This document shows, piece after piece, positions 8,764 to 17,784 of a stretch of 32,923 bases of DNA. The stretch lies in NCBI RefSeq assembly GCF_003011925.2, contig NZ_PXXU01000041.1:1-32923 (forward strand), read 5' to 3'. This DNA comes from Nitrosomonas supralitoralis (GTDB lineage: Bacteria; Pseudomonadota; Gammaproteobacteria; Burkholderiales; Nitrosomonadaceae). The translations under genes were made by a program, and so were the position numbers. Position 1 is the stretch's first letter. Each line of letters opens with the position of its first letter. The notes below the pieces were generated by a model. That model saw only the letters and a program-made list of their open reading frames with translations, was not told where the DNA came from and made no database searches.

Positions 8764-10227
8764 CTAATCAGGACTCCATTCAATAACTTGATTTCGTCCT
8801 GCATGTTTTGCTGCATAGAGTGCAGAATCTGCGGCCTTAATTAAATCCTTTGCATCGTGAAAAAATGCTGCATTCTCATAAAAAGAAGCAACTCCAATTG
8901 AAGCGGTAATATGAATAGTGCTGCTACTATCAAATTTGTATGCAATTGCTGCAATCGAATCTTTTAAGCGCACAATAAGGTTCCTCGCAGCAGAAAGCGG
9001 TGTTCCTGGAAGAATTAAAGCAAATTCTTCCCCACCATATCGACTCAGCGTATCATCCTGTCGGATCTGGTCAAAAATCGTCTTTACCACAGTGGCCAAC
9101 AGTGAATCCCCTGCAACGTGACCATAAGTATCGTTGACACGCTTAAAGTGATCAAGATCAATGATCGCAACTGTCAGAGGCAAATTATATTGCGTTGCCA
9201 GATTAAATTCTCGACGCAATGTTTCATCAAAATAAGTGCGATTATATGCACCTGTCAATCCATCACGTTGCGTCTTGTCTTCCAAATCCTTCGCCCTGGA
9301 TAGACTATGGATCAGCAGCAATTCTTTGGCTTCAGCCAGAATCCCATTGACTTCTGACGAATTATGCAGCGTCATTTCAAATAAATCCTCAACCGTACTC
9401 AACCCAACTTCCATAATTTTAATAACGTCAATGAGTACATTAGTATCGAATCCAAGCCAGTTTTGTGCTGCTTGATTTAAAGCGGCAATTTTCTCAGCAT
9501 CGTGCGGATACAAAAAATAATCCGCCAAGTAACGAGAAACAGCCAAACATGCTTGCAAGGTTGGACCTATGTTTTTAGGCTCCGGCTGGCTGTGGCTATT
9601 AATACAGGATAAAGCAATGTAATCAGGAATATGCCATTTCTTGAGCAGAGCATAACCTAATTCATCATGTCCAGCACCAAATGCCTCACGTTCATTAATA
9701 AGCAATGTATCGTGGTCGGTAGTTGATGCAAAAACTTTCCCATACTCCTCTGGCATAATGATCCAAAACGTAAGGATTCCAATTTCTTGAATCAAACCCG
9801 CTAGAAATAAATCATCCAGAAAATTGAGTTCAAGCTTTTCTCCAAGCGCACGACTGGCAAGTGCCGTTGCAATCGATCTACGCCAAAAACCATTATTATC
9901 AAAAGCGCAGTTCTGCCCCGGCAAAGCGATTTTTATTAACGAACTTGTTAAGGAAAAGGATAAGGCAATAACAAGAACAGTATGCGTACCAAGGATACTG
10001 ACAGCTTGCCGGATATTGGTTGCAACCCTGCGGGATTTGTATAAAGGCGTGTTAGCTGTTCGAAGTAATTTTGCAGATAGCACAGGGTCCAATGAGATAT
10101 ATTTACAGATCGCTCCAATATCGGCATCCGGATCATTGGCCATTTCAATTATTTTAACAGCGATCGCAGGTAAACTCGGTAACGTCGCACAAAAATCTAA
10201 CCTTCTTTTCAATGCATCATCAATCAC
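8764..10227 (-). CDS. HDOD-GGDEF protein, diguanylate cyclase
   Basis: A 487-aa soluble protein. Residues 1 to about 215 are an HDOD domain (LPSLPAIAVKIIEMANDPDADIG... with SLDPVLSAKLLRTANTPLY), a non-catalytic relative of HD phosphohydrolases that usually acts as a regulatory or binding module. After a helical linker (about 220-305) comes a GGDEF domain with DGLTGAYNRTYFD, DLDHFKRVNDTYGH, the active site GGEEF (398-402) and the I-site RQDD (389-392). Synthesis of c-di-GMP with product inhibition is expected. The start is GTG at 10227 with AAGGG six bases upstream. It leads the serB transcript and is divergent from pepA. What the HDOD domain senses is unknown. Confidence 0.92.
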   Translation of the reverse strand: MIDDALKRRLDFCATLPSLPAIAVKIIEMANDPDADIGAICKYISLDPVLSAKLLRTANTPLYKSRRVATNIRQAVSILGTHTVLVIALSFSLTSSLIKIALPGQNCAFDNNGFWRRSIATALASRALGEKLELNFLDDLFLAGLIQEIGILTFWIIMPEEYGKVFASTTDHDTLLINEREAFGAGHDELGYALLKKWHIPDYIALSCINSHSQPEPKNIGPTLQACLAVSRYLADYFLYPHDAEKIAALNQAAQNWLGFDTNVLIDVIKIMEVGLSTVEDLFEMTLHNSSEVNGILAEAKELLLIHSLSRAKDLEDKTQRDGLTGAYNRTYFDETLRREFNLATQYNLPLTVAIIDLDHFKRVNDTYGHVAGDSLLATVVKTIFDQIRQDDTLSRYGGEEFALILPGTPLSAARNLIVRLKDSIAAIAYKFDSSSTIHITASIGVASFYENAAFFHDAKDLIKAADSALYAAKHAGRNQVIEWSPD

Positions 10228-10531
10228 TTACCGCCCTTATTATCAGATAATGCTTATATAATATTGACTAACATACTGATTATGTTTTCATTATAATATG
10301 AAAAATAGCATATTTGCTGATTTCTATAAAGACTATCTGCGTTAACTGATGGAAATCATTCACCATACTGCAGAATTCACATCAGTTATCCATTCTTCCA
10401 ATGTATCTGCATGCTATTAGATTATAGAAGAAATTGTTTTGATTATTTGGAACAAAGCAGTTATAAGACAATCAACTGGATAAATAATAAATTAATTGTT
10501 CGCAAGAATTTTCTTGATAAAGGAGTTAAAC
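10228..10531. other. Divergent promoter region, HDOD-GGDEF / pepA
   Basis: About 300 AT-rich bases with no credible gene. A consensus-like TATAAT (10292-10297) is flanked by the inverted repeat TTTTCAT (10285-10291) and ATGAAAA (10298-10304), which could be a promoter with an overlapping operator. A TTGACT (10264-10269) is 22 bases away, too far for a standard pair, so the promoter call stays weak. Confidence 0.35.
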
Positions 10532-12028
10532 GTGGATTTTGGAATTAAAGTTGCAACCCCCGAAAAACAACGGAGTGCTTGTGCAGTAATTGGTATTTTT
10601 GAATCTAGAAAAATGACCGAATCGGCAAAAGTATTAGATAAAATTACACAAGGCTATATTAAAAGCATACTTACGTCTGGTGATATGGACGGAAAGGTGA
10701 ATACCTCATTGCTACTTCACAATGTCCCGGACACAAACTTTAAAAGGATTTTGTTAATTGGATTAGGCAAGGAGCAAGAATTTAAGGAAAAAACATTCTT
10801 AGCGGCGATCAATTCTACTTTAGGCGCTTTGCAAAAAACGGCAGTGACTGATGTCATATTGTTTTTATCTGACTTTCCCGTTAAGGAGCGGACGAATGAA
10901 TGGAAAATTACTCAAACCATCATTACTTCGATCAGTAGCACTTATCGATTTGATCAGTTGAAAAGCAAGCCAGAAAACAATCAGAGTAGATTACGCAAAA
11001 TGATATTTTGCATCGATAATCGAGCTGAATTAGCTGCATGTGAACAGGCTATGCAACAAGGTTTGGCAATTGCTCATGGCATGAGCCTAACGAAAAATCT
11101 GGGCAATCTTGCGCCGAATGTCTGCACTCCTACTTATCTTGCCACAGAAGCTAAAGAGCTTGCCAAGACGCATAAGCTCAAAGCAACCATCTTAGAAGAA
11201 AAAGATATGGAGAAGCTAGGTATGGGGTCTTTCCTCGCCGTTGCCCGCGGCAGCGAGCAGCCAGCAAAGTTAATTGTGCTGGAATACTATGGACTGAATA
11301 AAAAAGAAAATCCAATTGTCTTAGTCGGCAAAGGAGTGACCTTTGATACGGGTGGCATCTCACTGAAGCCTGCTGCTGAAATGGATGAAATGAAATTCGA
11401 CATGAGTGGAGCTGGCAGCGTATTTGGAACGTTACTTGCAGTTGCTGAACTGAAATTGCCGATCAATCTGGTCGGAATCATTCCAGCAACCGAGAATATG
11501 CCGAGCGGACGCGCGACCAAACCTGGAGATGTAGTAACCAGCATGTCCGGTCAAACCATTGAAATTCTAAATACCGATGCAGAGGGACGTTTGATTTTAT
11601 GTGACGCATTAACTTACGCCGAACGCTATAATCCAAAACTGGTGATTGATATCGCGACTTTAACAGGCGCCTGCGTAATTGCACTGGGTAATTTCACAAC
11701 CGGACTGATGAGTAATGATGAAAAGCTAGCGCACGAATTATTGGCTGCCGGAGAACAAGCAGCTGATCGCGCCTGGCAGCTACCTTTGGGGGATGAGTAT
11801 CAGGATCTGCTGAAAAGCAATTTTGCAGATATTGCCAATATCGGTGGAAGAGCTGCTGGAACCATCACAGCTGCCTGTTTTTTATCCCGCTTTACTAAGA
11901 AATTCCGTTGGGCACATTTGGATATCGCAGGAACAGCCTGGAAATCAGGTAGAGACAAAGGAGCAAGCGGTCGACCAGTACCGCTATTAACACAATTTTT
12001 GATTGCGCAAGCTAAGGCCTCTGATTAG
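10532..12028 (+). CDS. pepA: Leucyl aminopeptidase (M17 family)
   Basis: A 498-aa dinuclear-metal cytosolic aminopeptidase; E. coli PepA also acts as a DNA-binding repressor and recombination accessory factor. The GTG at 10532 is chosen because AAGGAG lies just ahead of it; an in-frame TTG 36 bases upstream lacks this. The catalytic domain shows K267 and D272 in VGKGVTFDTGG, the metal Asp in KFDMSGAG, and the family signature NTDAEGRL at 347-354, matching the spacing of the E. coli enzyme. It is first in a pepA-holC-unknown-valS series, the arrangement seen in many gamma- and betaproteobacteria. The gap to holC is 134 bases. Confidence 0.96.
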   Translation: MDFGIKVATPEKQRSACAVIGIFESRKMTESAKVLDKITQGYIKSILTSGDMDGKVNTSLLLHNVPDTNFKRILLIGLGKEQEFKEKTFLAAINSTLGALQKTAVTDVILFLSDFPVKERTNEWKITQTIITSISSTYRFDQLKSKPENNQSRLRKMIFCIDNRAELAACEQAMQQGLAIAHGMSLTKNLGNLAPNVCTPTYLATEAKELAKTHKLKATILEEKDMEKLGMGSFLAVARGSEQPAKLIVLEYYGLNKKENPIVLVGKGVTFDTGGISLKPAAEMDEMKFDMSGAGSVFGTLLAVAELKLPINLVGIIPATENMPSGRATKPGDVVTSMSGQTIEILNTDAEGRLILCDALTYAERYNPKLVIDIATLTGACVIALGNFTTGLMSNDEKLAHELLAAGEQAADRAWQLPLGDEYQDLLKSNFADIANIGGRAAGTITAACFLSRFTKKFRWAHLDIAGTAWKSGRDKGASGRPVPLLTQFLIAQAKASD

Positions 12029-12162
12029 AATTGTTTCAGTTTTGTTGATCAATAAATTCAACCAGTAACGAATTTGTTTAGTAACCTTTCCAGGTTAAGC
12101 TGGCTCATTGCTCTCATACGCTATGAGTCATCAACCAGCGTAAAGTCAATACATTATTTTTT

Positions 12163-12588
12163 ATGACACAAATTCTTTTCTATTCGGGATCAAACGATAA
12201 GTTACAGACAACCTGTCGGCTTTGTGCCAAGGCAGTGCAGCAAAAAAAGAAGGTACTGGTTTACACGCCTGAGATTTCAACATTAGATCAATTAGATGAG
12301 TTACTATGGACGTTTTCACCTACCAGCTTTATACCACATTGCAGCATTCTAGAGGATGATCAATTGATTAGCGCAACACCGGTGATATTATGCAATCAAA
12401 TTCAAGTCAATCCTCCGTTTGATGTGCTAATTAATCTGCATAATCAATCTCCACATTTAATTGATCAATTCACGCGATTAATTGAAATCGCAGGCACTTC
12501 CCATGAAGACAAACTAGCAGCTCGCGAACGTTACCGGTTTTATAAGAATGCCGGTTATGAGATACAACATTACCATTTAAATGACTAA
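12163..12588 (+). CDS. holC: DNA polymerase III chi subunit
   Basis: A 141-aa protein close in length to E. coli chi (147). It carries the family pattern: an N-terminal FYSGSNDKLQTTCRLCAKAV helix region, KVLVYTPE, a LDELLWTFSPTSFIPH segment and a C-terminal ARERYRFYKNAGYEIQHYHL. Chi links the clamp loader to single-strand-binding protein at the replication fork, together with psi. Its place between pepA and valS is the usual one and supports the call. Confidence 0.93.
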   Translation: MTQILFYSGSNDKLQTTCRLCAKAVQQKKKVLVYTPEISTLDQLDELLWTFSPTSFIPHCSILEDDQLISATPVILCNQIQVNPPFDVLINLHNQSPHLIDQFTRLIEIAGTSHEDKLAARERYRFYKNAGYEIQHYHLND

Positions 12589-12613
12589 CTAGGCACCTAC
12601 AGTTGTTTTTTCT

Positions 12614-12976
12614 ATGATGGATGAAAATAAACCTTTAATTGATGTTGATGATGCTGCAATACTGGAGAAATTTCGCTGCTTACTTAACAAATATCAGACT
12701 CAGGGTAAAATCACTCCTGCAATAAGCAGCTTAACCCCCACTGCAAGAGCGCAGAATGTCGACAAAGCATTATCCGTGGATGCCAGTACAATACCGCTGT
12801 TACGCGAAGTTGTAGTCCTTCATCCGTCAGTAATACAGCCGCAACCAGCACGTCTAACACCGATCCAGCGAATACTTGATGCTGCACTAAAAGATGCTAA
12901 TATCGAAATGGATATCCTGAATAAAAAAGCACTGGCAAATGCTTTAGAAGCACGCATGTCTAATCAAATCAAATAA
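12614..12976 (+). CDS. Small protein of unknown function between holC and valS
   Basis: 120 residues, no membrane segment, no signal peptide and no recognised domain. The N-terminus is acidic (MMDENKPLIDVDDAAILEKF), the middle is low-complexity and proline-rich, and the C-terminal 35 residues form a predicted charged helix starting at LTPIQRILDAAL. It starts 25 bases after holC in the same direction, so it is probably translated from that transcript. The ribosome site is poor; a second ATG follows immediately. The position suggests a replication- or housekeeping-linked small protein, but the sequence gives no function. Confidence 0.65.
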   Translation: MMDENKPLIDVDDAAILEKFRCLLNKYQTQGKITPAISSLTPTARAQNVDKALSVDASTIPLLREVVVLHPSVIQPQPARLTPIQRILDAALKDANIEMDILNKKALANALEARMSNQIK

Positions 12977-13084
12977 CCGCCGCAAGTATATATAATAATC
13001 ACACCTATAACTCTGTAGCATTTAATATCGATTGCATCTAAGCAACATATGCTTCTTGTCGCACGCACGGGTATACCTATCCGC

Positions 13085-13090
13085 TATAAT
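13085..13090 (+). promoter_or_regulatory. Candidate -10 box for valS
   Basis: A perfect TATAAT lies 38 bases upstream of the valS ATG. The best -35-like hexamer, TTGTCG (13056-13061), is 23 bases away, longer than the usual 16-18, so only the -10 element is proposed. Confidence 0.35.
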
Positions 13091-13128
13091 AGTGGTCTTG
13101 TCAGCGACACTTACACCAGTTAAATTTC

Positions 13129-15891
13129 ATGGATCTCGAAAAAAGTTTTGACCCTAAGCGCATAGAAAATCTTTGGTATTCCGAATGGGAATCAGCCGGA
13201 TATTTCAAACCTACTGCCACTGAAGATCGCTCCGCCTATTGCATCATGCTGCCACCTCCCAATGTTACGGGCACATTACACATGGGGCATGCATTCCAGC
13301 ACACCTTAATGGATGCACTAACGCGCTATCACCGTATGCGGGGGTGCAACACTCTGTGGCAACCCGGTACTGATCATGCCGGTATTGCCACGCAGATTGT
13401 AGTTGTGCGTCAACTGGATCAACAGAATCTCGATCGACGCCAAATAGGCCGGGAAGCATTTTTAGAACGGGTATGGCAATGGAAAGAAGAATCTGGTTCT
13501 ACCATCACCCGGCAAATGCGGCGTCTGGGTGCTTCTTGTGACTGGACACGCGAGTGTTTTACCATGGATGACGCATTATCACGTGCTGTCACTGAAGTAT
13601 TTGTTCGTCTATATCGTGAAGGATTGATTTATCGTGGCAAGCGACTGGTGAACTGGGATCCTGTTTTGCAAACTGCCGTATCCGATCTGGAAGTCGTTGC
13701 AACTGAAGAAAATGGCGCATTGTGGCACATTCGCTATCCATTGGAACAAACGGATGGTTCTGGCACAGAACAAACGAACGCTTTAATTGTCGCCACTACC
13801 CGACCAGAAACCATGCTGGGTGATGTGGCCGTGGCCGTACATCCCGATGATCCACGTTATCAACATCTGGTTGGGCGACACCTCAGACTACCACTATGTG
13901 AACGCACCATTCCAATTATCGCGGACTCTTATGTCGATCTGGAGTTTGGCACCGGCTGCGTAAAAATTACTCCGGCTCATGACTTTAACGACTATCTGGT
14001 GGGACAGCGGCACCATTTGGTGCCCATTAACATTTTTACCCTGGACGCAAAAATCAATGACATGGCTCCAACCGAATATCAAGGTTTGGATCGTTTTGAT
14101 GCCAGAAAAAAAATCATTGCCGATCTGGATGCGCGTGGCTTTTTGGTTGAAACAAAACCTCACAAGTTGATGGCTCCGCGAGGAGACCGTTCCAATGCCA
14201 TCATTGAACCGATGCTGACTGATCAATGGTATGTCGCAATGGAAAGTCTGGCTGGACGAGGTTTAAAAGTCGTTGCCGATGGCGAAATTAAGTTTACGCC
14301 GGAAAATTGGACACATGTTTACAATCAATGGTTAGAAAACATTCAGGATTGGTGTATTTCGCGCCAATTATGGTGGGGACACCGCATCCCTGCTTGGTAT
14401 GACGAAGATGGCAACGTCACCGTTGCGCATAGTCTGGAAGAAGCACAGAAACTTTCCGGTAGCAATAACCTAAAACAAGAGGATGACGTGCTGGATACCT
14501 GGTTCTCGTCTGCACTCTGGCCATTCTCTACTTTGGGCTGGCCGGAGGAAACGCCCGAATTGAAAACGTTTCTGCCCACATCGGTATTGATTACTGGATT
14601 TGACATCATTTTCTTCTGGGTAGCACGCATGGTGATGATGTCGTTACATTTCACCAACCAAGTGCCTTTCAAGGAAGTTTATATTACCGGCCTAATTCGC
14701 GATGCCGAAGGTCAGAAAATGAGCAAATCCAAAGGGAATGTACTGGATCCTCTGGATTTGATCGATGGTATTACCCTACCCGATTTGATCTCAAAACGCA
14801 CCACCGGACTGATGAATCCCAAGCAAGCCGAATCGATTGAAAAAAATACCCGCAAACATTTTCCCGAAGGGATACAAGCTTTTGGAACCGATGCTTTACG
14901 TTTCACATTTGCCAGTCTGGCTTCGCACGGTCGAGATATTAAATTTGATCTGCAACGCTGTGAAGGGTACCGGAACTTCTGTAACAAACTCTGGAATGCA
15001 ACACGTTTTGTCCTAATGAATTGTGAAGACAAAGATACGGGATTGGATGAAACCTTACCACTCACTTATTCTGCAGCCGATCAATGGATCATCAGTCGAT
15101 TGCAACAAGCTGAACAAGCTATTGAACTGGCATTTACTCAGTATCGTTTTGATCTTTTAGCACGTGAAATCTACGAACTGGTTTGGGATGAATATTGTGA
15201 TTGGTATGTTGAACTGGCCAAAGTACAATTAAACAGCCCGCAAGATCCGATTCAACGAACAACACGCAGAACGCTAGTGCGTGTGCTGGAAACCATGCTA
15301 CGGCTGGCACATCCTATCATTCCATTCATTACCGAGGAACTATGGCAGAAAGTTGCGCCGCTTGCAGGAAAACAAGGCGCAAGCATTATGTGCCAGCCAT
15401 ATCCGATTGCTGATACAACCAAAATCAATCAACAATCTATTGAAGAGATCCTGTTACTCAAAGAAATAATCAATGCCTGCCGTAACCTGCGCGGTGAAAT
15501 GAAACTATCACCCGCACTCAAGGTGCCGCTTCTGGCCTATGGCGATTCACAAACGTTGTCAAATTTCTCGCCCTACTTGCTTTCATTAGCTAAATTATCA
15601 AATATAGAGATTCAAACAGATGGATTATCTGCGGCAGATGCTCCAGTGGCAATTGTCAGGGATTTTAAATTAATGCTGAAAATCGAGGTAAATGTGGAAG
15701 CGGAACGCGAACGCTTATCCAAGGAAATTACCCGCATTCAAGTAGAAATATCCAAAGCTCAAACTAAACTTTCCAATCCTAGTTTTGTAGAACGAGCGCC
15801 TGCCATTGTTGTCGCACAAGAAAAAGACCGTCTAGTTGCGTTTAACAAAAAACTCGACCATCTAACTGCACAACTGGCAATACTGAACTAA
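13129..15891 (+). CDS. valS: Valyl-tRNA synthetase
   Basis: A 920-aa class I synthetase charging tRNA-Val. The Rossmann fold has the HIGH-type motif HMGH at 51-54 within [13 protein letters not shown] and KMSKS at 530-534. Between them is the editing domain with [13 protein letters not shown]. The anticodon-binding domain follows, and the C-terminal 60 residues form the coiled coil typical of ValRS ([16 protein letters not shown] pattern). Length and order are normal for bacterial ValRS. It is the last gene of the pepA-holC block but may also have its own promoter in the 152-base gap upstream. Confidence 0.98.
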   Translation: MDLEKSFDPKRIENLWYSEWESAGYFKPTATEDRSAYCIMLPPPNVTGTLHMGHAFQHTLMDALTRYHRMRGCNTLWQPGTDHAGIATQIVVVRQLDQQNLDRRQIGREAFLERVWQWKEESGSTITRQMRRLGASCDWTRECFTMDDALSRAVTEVFVRLYREGLIYRGKRLVNWDPVLQTAVSDLEVVATEENGALWHIRYPLEQTDGSGTEQTNALIVATTRPETMLGDVAVAVHPDDPRYQHLVGRHLRLPLCERTIPIIADSYVDLEFGTGCVKITPAHDFNDYLVGQRHHLVPINIFTLDAKINDMAPTEYQGLDRFDARKKIIADLDARGFLVETKPHKLMAPRGDRSNAIIEPMLTDQWYVAMESLAGRGLKVVADGEIKFTPENWTHVYNQWLENIQDWCISRQLWWGHRIPAWYDEDGNVTVAHSLEEAQKLSGSNNLKQEDDVLDTWFSSALWPFSTLGWPEETPELKTFLPTSVLITGFDIIFFWVARMVMMSLHFTNQVPFKEVYITGLIRDAEGQKMSKSKGNVLDPLDLIDGITLPDLISKRTTGLMNPKQAESIEKNTRKHFPEGIQAFGTDALRFTFASLASHGRDIKFDLQRCEGYRNFCNKLWNATRFVLMNCEDKDTGLDETLPLTYSAADQWIISRLQQAEQAIELAFTQYRFDLLAREIYELVWDEYCDWYVELAKVQLNSPQDPIQRTTRRTLVRVLETMLRLAHPIIPFITEELWQKVAPLAGKQGASIMCQPYPIADTTKINQQSIEEILLLKEIINACRNLRGEMKLSPALKVPLLAYGDSQTLSNFSPYLLSLAKLSNIEIQTDGLSAADAPVAIVRDFKLMLKIEVNVEAERERLSKEITRIQVEISKAQTKLSNPSFVERAPAIVVAQEKDRLVAFNKKLDHLTAQLAILN

Positions 15892-16045
15892 CCAACTCAT
15901 TTAACTAAAGAAACACCTCCAAAACATGCTTTAGAAATAAACTAAGGATTGTAGGAACTTTAGTCGAAAGAATTTTATTCTCATAACCACGACTATTCAT
16001 TATTACACTGACTAATCAGCGTATAGTTTTAATGAGGGCTTTGCA

Positions 16046-16077
16046 AAATTTAACGAATTTTCAAATTTGTTAAATTT
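16046..16077. repeat. 15-bp inverted repeat / stem-loop
   Basis: Arms AAATTTAACGAATTT (16046-16060) and AAATTTGTTAAATTT (16063-16077) pair at 14 of 15 positions around a 2-base centre. A run of eight Ts follows about ten bases after (from 16090). It may help end valS transcription or be a remnant of an element end; the arms are AT-only and so weak as a terminator. Confidence 0.45.
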
Positions 16078-16205
16078 ACTGTAGTAGAGTTTTTTTTAGT
16101 AATTTTCTTGCTGAAATCACGAGAACAATTACTTTCACCGATCATTGTCGGCTTAAAAGACGCATTTGTCCTATGATTGCAATGGCATCTGCCTATTAAC
16201 ATACC

Positions 16206-16435
16206 AAAGACCTCTGCACAACTGAGTATATTTGCTATTAGAATTCTTCAAGTTACAGTCAAAGATGAGCAAAAGCATGCAACAAATTCTGCGATTATTG
16301 CAGCTCAATCTATTTGAAAAACGTGACCTCATGGCTTTGTTGCGTGGTGATCCACTCATAGATGAAAATGCTAACAATTACCAGATGGACTTGGTGTGAA
16401 AGTTAACGGGACAGTAGTGTTGTGCAGTAGTCTTT
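16206..16435 (+). mobile_element. Internally deleted IS remnant with terminal inverted repeats
   Basis: The left end AAAGACCTCTGCACAACT and the right end (reverse complement AAAGACTACTGCACAAC) form imperfect terminal repeats, two mismatches over 17 bases. Only 230 bases separate the outer ends, so almost the whole transposase is gone. The same terminal sequence recurs at 27621 and at both ends of 28988-29806. No clear target duplication was seen. Confidence 0.7.
16265..16399 (+). pseudogene. Transposase N-terminal remnant
   Basis: Forty-four codons beginning MSKSMQQILRLLQLNLFEK, then RDLMALLRGDP, a start typical of an IS transposase N-terminal region. It loses similarity after about residue 40 and hits a stop at 16397. 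The catalytic domain is absent. This start differs from that of the IS at 28988 although the terminal repeats agree, so the exact family is left open. Confidence 0.5.
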
Positions 16436-16480
16436 TTAATAAACTCTCGCGTAATGGCAACAATTCATTGATACGGCTAT

Positions 16481-16627
16481 TAACAGGCTGTTGAAAATTA
16501 TTTCCAAGACAGCTGATACAAGTCAAGAACAGGCGAAAGAACTCAGTTTATGCTTAATATATGAGCATTTGGAGCCAGTTTTTGACACCGTAGCAGCAAT
16601 GCAGATAGCTTTCCAACGACCTGTAGA
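16481..16627 (+). repeat. MITE-like repeat, copy A (degenerate)
   Basis: Aligns without gaps, by eye, to 19592-19738, with roughly four in five bases the same and shared blocks such as CAGTTTATGCTTAATA and ACACCGTAGC. The left end ACAGGCTGTTGAAAA and the right end TTCCAACGACCTGT are decayed versions of the perfect terminal repeats in copy B. The copy lies just downstream of kdoO. Confidence 0.75.
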
Positions 16628-16697
16628 CCAGGCAGGGTTGGATCACTATCTTTCAGATCAGCAGAGGACGTGGAGCATCCGGCAGTCAACACTCACA

Positions 16698-17651
16698 TCA
16701 AGCCAGAGTCTCTCCCGTTAGCCTCTCCAAGATACGCAAGGGAGATCGTAACGGATTATTCATTGCTTCCACAGGCAGATAGAATGTCTGATCGAGACTG
16801 TGCTGTCCCGATATCGCACCGTGTAATACCAGATCAGTAATTGCAATCCAGCTCGATCCCGCTGGAAATTCCATTAGTTTGCGCGGCGCTGATTCCTGGT
16901 ACTCTTTATCGCGCATGCCGAGAGTACGTAGTGCTGCAATATACTGATCATATTTGGTCTTGGCACCATCGATGATACCAAGGCGAACCAGCATGACAAA
17001 AAACCAGGAAGGCTCTCTGACTTGCACCGCAGGCAGAAAACGCTCTACAAATGGTTCAAACGGTTCGCCGAGTTGCCAGACACGCACTCGATCGACAGGA
17101 TTGATGTTGGTGAAAACGCGCAACATACTGCGACCTTGAGTGGGGTATCCGTAACTTGAATCAATATGCAGCGCCTGAGTGCTATTGCGCGAAAAAGGTC
17201 GATAGGTAACCCGTTTGCGATCTAATGCCTGTTGATAGCAGGGAAATAATTGGGTAATTACATTCTCAGCCCACTTCCCATAACGCGCCATAATTGCTTC
17301 AAGATCAGATCGTGCTGAGTCTTTGATTTGTGCTCGCATCATCTTCCCGTGTATTTGCGCATAATGATACTTCTTGATACGCCCGCGCTTCGGATCGAAA
17401 ATAATTGTCGGTTTACCGTTCTCGATATCGGGGACTCGTGTCAGGATATTAGCTGTATCTAATATCAATGCTCGCTCTTGCTTAGATAGTTCGAAACCGC
17501 CTTTGGGCAGGTAAATGACTCCGCCACTTTCCAGTGTATCTATGGCCGTGCGTTGCACCTCCGGCACCGATAAATCTGCCCCAGGTTCAATCGTTAGCAT
17601 GTTCGGAATTTCAGTTTCATCAGACTTTAGAATATGATCTTCATTTACCAT
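16698..17651 (-). CDS. kdoO: Kdo 3-hydroxylase, Fe(II)/2-oxoglutarate dioxygenase
   Basis: A 317-aa protein of the Kdo hydroxylase family, which hydroxylates C3 of a Kdo residue in lipopolysaccharide inner core to give Ko (known from Burkholderia and Yersinia). The iron triad is visible: H162 and D164 in LHIDSSYGYP and H277 in TDLVLHGAISGQ. The N-terminal GGVIYLPKGGFELSKQE and central KRGRIKKYHY are typical of the family. No signal peptide, so it should act on the cytoplasmic side, using O2 and 2-oxoglutarate. It follows the ATP-grasp gene on the same strand (133-base gap). The start at 17651 has a weak ribosome site; Met18 is an alternative. The gene pair is bracketed by two MITE-like repeats. 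Confidence 0.85.
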   Translation of the reverse strand: MVNEDHILKSDETEIPNMLTIEPGADLSVPEVQRTAIDTLESGGVIYLPKGGFELSKQERALILDTANILTRVPDIENGKPTIIFDPKRGRIKKYHYAQIHGKMMRAQIKDSARSDLEAIMARYGKWAENVITQLFPCYQQALDRKRVTYRPFSRNSTQALHIDSSYGYPTQGRSMLRVFTNINPVDRVRVWQLGEPFEPFVERFLPAVQVREPSWFFVMLVRLGIIDGAKTKYDQYIAALRTLGMRDKEYQESAPRKLMEFPAGSSWIAITDLVLHGAISGQHSLDQTFYLPVEAMNNPLRSPLRILERLTGETLA

Positions 17652-17784
17652 GACTTGTGCACTATTTCCAGAAGTATAAAAAGTCGGTTAGCAAGAATAA
17701 CGATATCGCCACATCATCATTTTTTACTCAGAAGATAATTGTCATAGGCCCGTTTCCAGCATCCCATAGTTATAGAAATAGTTA

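Larger units (their letters stand above)
15892..16697. other. Intergenic region rich in mobile-element debris
   Basis: About 800 bases between the convergent ends of valS and kdoO. It contains, in order, a near-perfect 15-bp inverted repeat (16046-16077), an IS remnant with both terminal repeats (16206-16435), and a degenerate MITE-like copy (16481-16627). I see no functional gene. The open frame 16491-16721 is only the MITE copy read through. Confidence 0.6.

Noticed and set aside
10496..10531. Earlier TTG start for pepA
   Set aside because: It would add 12 residues with no ribosome site, whereas the GTG at 10532 has AAGGAG and matches family length.
13056..13090. Full sigma-70 promoter for valS
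   Set aside because: The TTGTCG to TATAAT spacing is 23 bases, outside the usual range; only the -10 element is listed.
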